Positions 57,556 through 64,000 of a stretch of DNA of 64,000 bases are shown piece after piece. Every line of letters begins with the position of its first letter. Position 1 is the first letter of the stretch. The position numbers and the translations under genes were made by a program. This stretch comes from Hymenopellis radicata. Taxonomy: Eukaryota > Basidiomycota > Agaricomycetes > Agaricales > Physalacriaceae. Where the stretch lies: positions 310,001-374,000 of the forward strand of contig JADNRX010000001.1 of NCBI GenBank assembly GCA_015501595.1. Direction: 5' to 3'. Below the pieces are notes generated by a model, which was given only the letters and a program-made list of their open reading frames with translations, was not told the DNA's origin and did no database searches.

Positions 57556-59568
57556 TTATAGGGTATATCTATAGCCTTTGGCTACTCCAGCGCGCGCCTC
57601 ACGCTCGGTCTCTCGTTCGTTCAATAACGCCAAGTGTTTTCTAAAGACCCAGCACATGCACAAGCCCATGACGCTAGCCAGTATGCACACCGCAAAGGAT
57701 TTCGAATACGTCGGACCCCATGATAGTGGGAAAATATATCTGGCGATATATGATCAGCAGTAGTACACGAGAGGACAGGCACATACGATCCAAATACATT
57801 TCCAAGCGATGAGACAGTGTTGATAAGTGCTAAGCCGACGGCCCGCTTGGCGGGTGGTTGTGAGATAGAGCCACTTGCCCATGCCAGGAAGCATATAAAG
57901 CCGGCATAGGACTGTGCTTGGAGGAACCTATGTATGAAGTTTGAAACTGTCAGCCGTCGAATTGATGGAAACATACAGAGACACATAGCGAACGCCGACA
58001 TTCATCGTCATCATAGCCATTACGAAGCCCAGAATTCCCAATGCAAATGACGCTGTAATGTGCTTGAAGCGTTCCTCATGACGATCGGAGTGACTGGAAA
58101 ACATGTAAGTGGCGAGTGATTCTGAAAAGTCGTGTTTGATTACCGTGATAGAAAAATAGCAACCAACGTCGCGAATGCCCATGGCGGTGCACATAACAAG
58201 AGTGTAATCTTGGTAGAGTACCCCATAGTCGCCATCAGAGTCGGAAAGTACGCGTTGTATGACAGCGAACAGACGAGGCCTGTCAACGTCAATGCAAGCC
58301 ACCATACTTTGCCGTCTGATACGGCAAGAAGAAGTCCAGAGATCTGCTGAGACATAGAAGTGTCCTTGTCGTAAGAACCGGTATCTTCCTGTATTCTCCT
58401 TATCGCCAACGCTTGTTCAGAGATAGTAAGCCAACCCGAGGAGGTGTGAGGGAAGTCGGGAAGGATGAATATCGCGCAGATGGCGACCAAGATGGTCAAT
58501 CCGCCTTCCACAAAGAAAAGCCATCTGAAGTACATAAACGAACGTGAAGGCGGATCGTAGTAGAATCAACCAACCTCCAGGCTGCGTAACCCCACACTCC
58601 TTCCATAGCATCGAGAATAGCAGATGCAATCAATGAGCCGAATGCGTTGCTGATTAGGCTGCCACAGGAGAGTAACGCGGTTCTCTGAGAGAGTTCAGTG
58701 CGTTTGTACCATCGCGATATCAGAAACTGTCGCTCCGTGAGAGACTTTCCTATGTGGTGAAGAGTATTAAATACCAGGGCACCAGGAAAGAATGCAGCTT
58801 CTACAAATCCTAGGAAGAACCGCGTAGTGACGGCGCCGAGAAAGCTGTAACAACTGTTCAATTCCAGCAACATGGTGGTTAAGAATAGACGAACCTTGTC
58901 GTAAACCCTGAGATAGAGTGTGCGTTAGTTGGAAATTGAAACCAAGTATAAAGCTAGCACCTGTAGACACCGATATAGCGCCCCAGATCGCCATACACAG
59001 AGGTAAATACATTGATGGCTTTCCAATGTATGCCAAAAACATGTTTCTAAACATCGATTAGTTAGAGTAGATGGTGACACAGCTAAAGTAAGAAACGAAC
59101 GATGGGATTTGCATGATGAGGTAGCCGACATATAAGACCGATAGGATGCTTGCGAACTGAGAGCCTTCTAGGTCGAGGTCCTTTTCGAAGCCACGTAACC
59201 GAGCCGCACTGACGACCTACAGGTTAGACGATATCGACGCTTAAAATTTCACCTTACGCTGCGTTATTCCGGTCAATGTCTACCTCGACGAATCAAGACC
59301 TTTTATACGCGAGGAGAGAAGTGACACGCACAGTTGAGGATGTATATCAAGACCAAGATGGACATGCGTCTATCCAGCTTGCGCAAAAGACGTATTTCGA
59401 GGCGTTTTCTTGCCTCTGACCCGCCAAACGCGATATCGGAGTCTGTCGAGGTCAGCGACGCGCCTTCATCGTCATGGTCTCTACGATGTCAGGTTCAGTA
59501 CAGTACAGATAGACGAGGACGATAACAGACCGTGGCAGTAAGAGAGGCGCATCTTCTTCGGTGGTCAT
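57556..59568 (-). CDS. MFS permease (ACS family)
   Basis: Start ATG 59568 (MTTEEDAPLLLPR, then HDDEGASLTSTDSDIAFGGS after an intron). Helices and signature loops: LRKLDRRMSILVLIYILN, LRGFEKDLDLEGSQFASILS, VLYVGYLIMQIPSNMFLAYI, FFLGFVEAAFFPGALVFLIS, RWYKRTELSQRTALLSCGSL, FGSLIASAILDAMEG, WRWLFFVEGGLTILVAICAI, FPTLMATMGYSTKITLLLCA, YAGFICFLAWASGSISQPPA, KRAVGLALINTVSSLGNVFG, and a charged C-terminus ALLNERETEREARAGVAKGY (stop 57556). Twelve helices; no break seen. Substrate unknown; the position next to beta-mannosidase is the only hint. Confidence 0.88.
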
Positions 59569-59705
59569 TGCTCAGCGACGCGGTCGAGGATGAAGGACAA
59601 GTGAGAGGTAGGTGCCAGCAGCATGGTCGTGAGGCGATAACATGGCCGGCGGTTAACAGCTTCCGGCAAATTGATTTGACTCCGCACTATCACTCGTCCT
59701 TGATC

Positions 59706-61387
59706 ATGGCTGCCTCAGCTTTACTCGTTGCACCTATTACACCTCCAGAGTACCATAGAATAATTTCGCCTACATTGCGCGTAAATCAGGATCCCAAGAT
59801 CCCCATTCCAGTCGGTATTTTAGCTTGTCAAAGTCCGTTATCTAATGCCCACTTCTTGATTCGCCAAATGACTCATTCAAATTCTGTAGGAGACCCACTT
59901 CTTCGCGAACTTGAAACCAATGTTATCAACTGTGTTGTATCTCAACCTCCGCCAGCCCCTACGGGAAAGAAAGTAAAGAAATCTGTCATAGCGCCGACTT
60001 TACCGGGTGGTCCTATTCTTGAAGTTATTCTGAAGGATACCGTCATCTTCCAGAGGGAGGTGGACAGCCAACAGACACTGGCATTATCAAGACGGCCGAT
60101 GGTACCGTCTGGGATGTTATTCAGGCGAAACGGCATGGCGGACATGCCGTGCACTACGTTCGCGTTCCCAGCACCACTGCTATCGATGCTGCACTCATAA
60201 GCTTCTCCCCAGGAGCGAATGTGATTGCTTCGCTAGATCAAGCTGGTTGGGATAGACGCTACGACCATGTAAGTTTCGAATTCCGACGCGTCAACTATCC
60301 AGTTTTCACTCAATTGAGCTTCTAGATGTCAATGCACACGTCGCAACACTTGTTGTCGGCATTGATGGAGACGCGACTCAATCTGCCCACACTGTCGTGG
60401 TCCTTGACTAGCTATCCCAGTCCTTGCTATGTCGAAGTGCCTCGAGGAATGACGCTAGAGGAGATCACCTTCATTCAAGCCGAAGCTAATCGCCTGGTCT
60501 TTGAAGGCAGAAACATTCATATTGAAGTCGAAGAGCTTGATCAAGAAAAGGACCATAGCAAGGTAGTGACCCTCGAAAGCGGTCGCGCGGTGGGCAAAGG
60601 TCTTCCCGACGACTATACTGGCGGTGTGAAGCGTGTCGTTGTCATAGACGGCGTCGACAGCAATCCGTAAGTGTTACCGTCCCCATGTCTAGTAAATTTA
60701 TTCATATCATTATTCTGTAGATGCTGTGGCACTCATCTACCGTCTATTAAAAATCTCCAGCTCTTCCTCGTACCACATACGGAGGCTTTGTCCAGATCTA
60801 GTACGACGTCCGCACGTCTGTACTTCTTATCTGGTCCGCGGCTCATTACATATCTCGCGTCGACTCATGGCCTTCTGACAAGTACATCGTCCGTACTTAG
60901 CTGTGGGGCGCCTTTGGTCCCCGAAAGGGTGTCCCAGTTGGTCGATGAGCGACGAAAGGCAGACAAACGGGCACAGGATGTTGAAAGCGAGCTCGCCAAT
61001 CTGCTTGCACAGGGTCTAGTCTCAGAAGCCTCTCAGTCAGATGGCCTTTTCAAGAGACACATTCACCGCATCGATGATTCGGGCAATGTTCTTGGTTTCT
61101 TGTCAATGATTGGGCTTCTCTTCGCGGATCAGCTCAAGACGCTGGCAGTCACGACTGACTATCTCCTGATTTTCTCTTCGTCTCCTTCTGCTCAAACCCA
61201 AAGCTCCACGAGTGTGGTGGTCGTTTTTGGATCTAAGGATGAGCTGGTCAAGCAAGGAGGAGACGCGCTGAAAGTGAAACAGGGCGTGAAGGGCGGCGGG
61301 AAAGGTGCGAGGTGGAGCGGTAAGGCGACGGGGGTTTGGAAAGAATCTAACAACACGTCAGTAGCTGAGATTTTGGCCACTCTGTAG
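59706..61387 (+). CDS. Alanyl-tRNA editing protein (AlaX/Aarsd1-like)
   Basis: Trans-editing enzyme that hydrolyses mischarged Ser- or Gly-tRNA(Ala). ATG 59706 (MAASALLVAPITPPEYHRI). Then PILEVILKDTVIFP, the conserved EGGGQPTDTG motif, TADGTVWDVIQAKRHGGHAV, GWDRRYDHMSMHTSQHLLSA (zinc-ligand HxxxH), CYVEVPRGMTLEEI, and SNPCCGTHLPSIKNLQLF (zinc-ligand Cys/His). The C-terminal part has a coiled region ERVSQLVDERRKADKRAQDV and a Gly/Lys-rich end GGGKGARWSGKATG. Between DTVIF and EGGGQP the frame slips: TTCCAGAGG at 60048-60056 needs one more C. About 450 residues. Divergent to the MFS gene, with 137 bp between starts. Confidence 0.93.
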
Positions 61388-61527
61388 GTCCGTACGGTAG
61401 AAATTGTATACCAATGTCAATCACTTTTACTCAGCTAATTTACCCCTGAGCCGCGGGCCCAGGCTGCCGTGAACTTTATAGACTCTCGATTCTGCCTCCT
61501 GCCAGCATTGTCGTCGGCGAGGCAGCC

Positions 61528-63387
61528 ATGGCCACATACGCCCGTCTTGATCCTGTGTTTACTTATGCGACCGAGTCGCTGCTCGCCGTCGAACGGGCCT
61601 TCTACACCCTCCCTGGTTCAGCTATCATTGAGCGCTATGTTCGCAGCTCCCACCAAAATGACCCAGGACGCACCCTTCTGGAGCTCATTCTTTTCGCACT
61701 GGTCGTCCGCACGCTCTTGCAGTCGCGAACGCGCGCGGATGAGTCGGGAAAGCACTTCATCGAGTTCTCGAACAAGGTATGTCTTGCATTGGCATGACCG
61801 ACACGATTCTTATCATTCTGCTTGCAGGAGATTGATGAACTCGTCGCCGACTGGAATCCCGAGGCACTTACTGAGCCATTGGACGCGAAGACGCAACATG
61901 AACTCGACTCTGTACCTGTCGTCGTTGGCCAGAACGGACCAAAGCCACTATTCGAGACGTTGGTCAGGTAGTGAATCTGTCCAGTCTTAATTTCACTGGC
62001 CTTTCTGGGCACGAACGTATGAAGGAGAGAGGCATCGCTGCTTTGCGCCAATATGCTGTTGGTAGCTGCGGACCAATGCAATTTTATGGCGGTGTTGGTA
62101 CGTGATTGACATTATGATACTCACTCGACTCGTTGACCAGTTACATGCAGATGCTCATTATATCACCGAGATGGACATAGCTGAATTTCTCGGCGCTGAA
62201 GCTGCTGTTGTCTATTCCCAAGGCATGGCTACTATCACATCTGTCCTTCCCGCTTTCTGTAAACGCGGAGACATCGTTGTCGCGGACCGTGGCATCAGTT
62301 TTCCCATACAGAAGGCTATTGAAGTCTCACGCTGTACTGTACGGTGGTATGACCACAACGACATCAACAGCTTAGAAGACGTCTTGAAAAGTGTCGAGAA
62401 AGAACGCCGCAAGAAGGGAGGGAAGCCTACGCGTCAATTCATCGTGACAGAGGGTCTATTTGAGAAGGACGGTCAGATCTCGGATTTACCCAAATTGGTG
62501 ACTGCAAATTCGTTTTGTCTCCGTTCTGCAGCTTAACGCCTGGCAGATCGAGTTGAAGAAAAAGTACAAATACCGTCTCATTCTTGAAGAGTCTTACTCT
62601 TTTGGTGTTCTTGGTCGTACCGGTCGTGGCTTGACTGAGTTGTATAATGTCCCAGTAAGCTCATACCATTAATCAGTGGCACAATCACTAAGTGTGTCAC
62701 AGGCTACAGAAGTGGACCTTTTGGTAGGTTGTATGTCCGTCGGCTTGTGTGCTGGCGGAGGTTTCTGTGCTGGGTCCAAGTTCGTCATCGCGCACCAGGT
62801 ACTCATGACGCTTCAGATTCAACGGACGTTGCTCACCTTTCATCTAGCGCGTCAACGGTGCTGGTCTAATCTTCTCGGCTTCGATTCCTCCCCTTCTTGC
62901 TTGTGCTACATCTGAAGCCATCGACATTCTGCGCTCGAGCCCATCCCTATTCGAATGTCTGCAAGAGAACGTCCGAGCCGCCCGTGCTATACTCGACCGC
63001 GTTGATTGCATCACTATCCCTTCACATCCAGCCTCACCAATGATCCACATTCAGATCAAGAACTCAAGGTCTTCACTTCTCCCCTCCGCGGCCGATCGGG
63101 TAGTGTCGAAGGCATCCAATCCGGCGTCAATCATACCTAGAGAGGCGGGCACTTGGGATTGGGATATCGAGGAAGAAGAGAATCTTCTTCGGGCAGTCGT
63201 CGACGAAGCTCTTTCCCAAGGAGTCTTGATCATGAAGGCGAAGCGATTGAGAGAGATGGAACTTGTGGAAACGAAGCCGAGTATTCGCTTGGCTCTGACG
63301 AGCGCCTTGACTCGGAAGGAAACCGAGAAGGCTGTTGGTATCGTCAAGGCCGCACTTGTCAAGGTACTTGGAAAGAGGAGACTGTGA
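61528..63387 (+). CDS. LCB1: Serine palmitoyltransferase subunit 1 (Lcb1)
   Basis: Catalyses, with Lcb2, the first step of sphingolipid synthesis in the endoplasmic reticulum. ATG 61528 ([20 protein letters not shown]), a membrane segment [15 protein letters not shown], then [144 protein letters not shown] and [17 protein letters not shown], ending VKVLGKRRL (stop 63385-63387). As in other Lcb1 chains the pyridoxal-phosphate lysine is absent. The junction between FYGGV and the DIAEFLG exon (about 62095-62180) is not resolved by a simple intron. About 510 residues. Confidence 0.92.
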
Positions 63388-63772
63388 TGTATGTCTTATA
63401 TACGTATATGTTTTTGCCATCGTCCCGATTTGGCATTCAACGCCACTGACATGGAAAGTTGCCAACGATCGACTGGACCCATTTCTGTCTGACCGACTCC
63501 ATCAAGGGTCCGAGAACAATAACATAGTGGCGATACTCCATTGTTCTCCTAGGCAAGACTCGGATCGATGCGCCATATAGCGCCCGCCGAAGGCTGTGTA
63601 TTCTTCCATATCAAGCATGAGGAGAACGTTCTGACCACCCAGGAACCACGCGTTGTAGGGACATATATAAAGGAAATGATCTTGGAGCTTCCATCATCAC
63701 CGTTACAGCTCAACAGCTATTGACCATTCACTTGGCCTTCCTTCTCATTCCTTCATTGCCTCTTGACGTTCG
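63388..63772. other. Intergenic
   Basis: About 385 nt between LCB1 and the last gene. ATATATAAAGG at 63663-63673 is a TATA box roughly 100 nt upstream of the ATG at 63773 and supports that start. Nothing else recognised. Confidence 0.5.
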
Positions 63773-64000
63773 ATGTCCTCCAAAGGCAAGACCCGGGCAG
63801 TTCACTTGCGGAAACCCTCTGGCCAACCGGATGGACATTACGAATTGGTGTTCAACGAGTTCAGACTCGATCAACAGGGTGCTGAAGCTGTCTTGCATGA
63901 ATTCGAGGCGTGCGCGGCTCTGCCTCAGTCGGAGGCGGATAAGCATGTTCTCGAAATACTCTCCAATCCCCAACTCCGCATGCTGGAGACTTTCTTCCAG
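63773..64000 (+). CDS. Hypothetical protein, 3' truncated by the window
   Basis: ATG 63773 opens MSSKGKTRAVHLRKPSGQPD and stays open to the window end, with FNEFRLDQQGAEAVLHEFEA and LEILSNPQLRMLETFF. Basic N-terminus followed by helical, Leu/Glu-rich sequence. I do not recognise the family from 76 residues. A TATA box upstream and lack of stops support a real gene. Confidence 0.55.
   Translation, partial: MSSKGKTRAVHLRKPSGQPDGHYELVFNEFRLDQQGAEAVLHEFEACAALPQSEADKHVLEILSNPQLRMLETFFQ

Noticed and set aside
1..64000. tRNA, rRNA or CRISPR features
   Set aside because: I scanned for tRNA B-box-like words with matching A-box and stems, for rRNA-like conserved stretches and for regularly spaced repeats. 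None were found; CRISPR is not expected in a eukaryotic genome.

Overview
The window is nuclear DNA of a filamentous fungus, most likely a mushroom-forming basidiomycete (Agaricomycetes). Genes are dense, on both strands, and broken by many short introns of about 45-60 nt with GT...AG (a few GC...AG) ends. The repertoire fits: F-box/LRR-like proteins, Zn(II)2Cys6 regulators, chitin synthase, several carbohydrate-active enzymes and several MFS permeases of the allantoate/pantothenate (ACS) type. Gene models were spliced by eye from reading frames and family knowledge, so exon borders are approximate unless stated. No database search was run.

Layout. 0-13.8 kb: 3' end of an MFS permease, an F-box protein, a Ser/Thr-rich single-pass membrane protein, the regulatory subunit of protein kinase A, a HERP/Usa1-like ERAD membrane protein, an unusual transcription factor with two tandem zinc clusters, a second F-box protein and a secreted class 3 lipase. 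13.9-20.8 kb: a gene-poor accessory block with a small MITE-like inverted repeat, then a 5.4-kb structure bounded by a perfect 28-bp inverted repeat with further nested inverted matches, holding a decayed MFS gene and a decayed ClpB/Hsp78 gene. 20.8-28.1 kb: membrane-anchored GH9 glucanase, alpha/beta hydrolase, Gfo/Idh/MocA oxidoreductase and an unrecognised gene. 28.1-34.4 kb: a cluster of three proteasome genes (20S beta1, 19S Rpn12, 20S alpha7) followed by a Nup82/Nup88 nucleoporin, arranged around two short divergent promoters that share a GACGCGTCAG motif. 34.6-38.9 kb: MFS permease and divergent GH105 hydrolase. 38.9-42.2 kb: no convincing gene, but two diverged direct repeats. 42.2-64 kb: Gis2/CNBP zinc-knuckle protein, Coq10, a GST-like protein, chitin synthase, RING protein, a Spo12-like protein, Mdm35, Rheb GTPase, GH2 beta-mannosidase, MFS permease, alanyl-tRNA editing protein, the LCB1 subunit of serine palmitoyltransferase and the start of one more gene.

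Functional themes are housekeeping (proteostasis, nutrient signalling through PKA and Rheb, wall and lipid synthesis) plus plant-polymer use: GH9, GH105 and GH2 enzymes, with GH105 and GH2 each beside an MFS permease. In at least six otherwise intact conserved genes the reading frame slips by one base at one point, often in a short homopolymer. This looks more like consensus sequence error than six independent pseudogenes, and anyone translating these models should allow for it.
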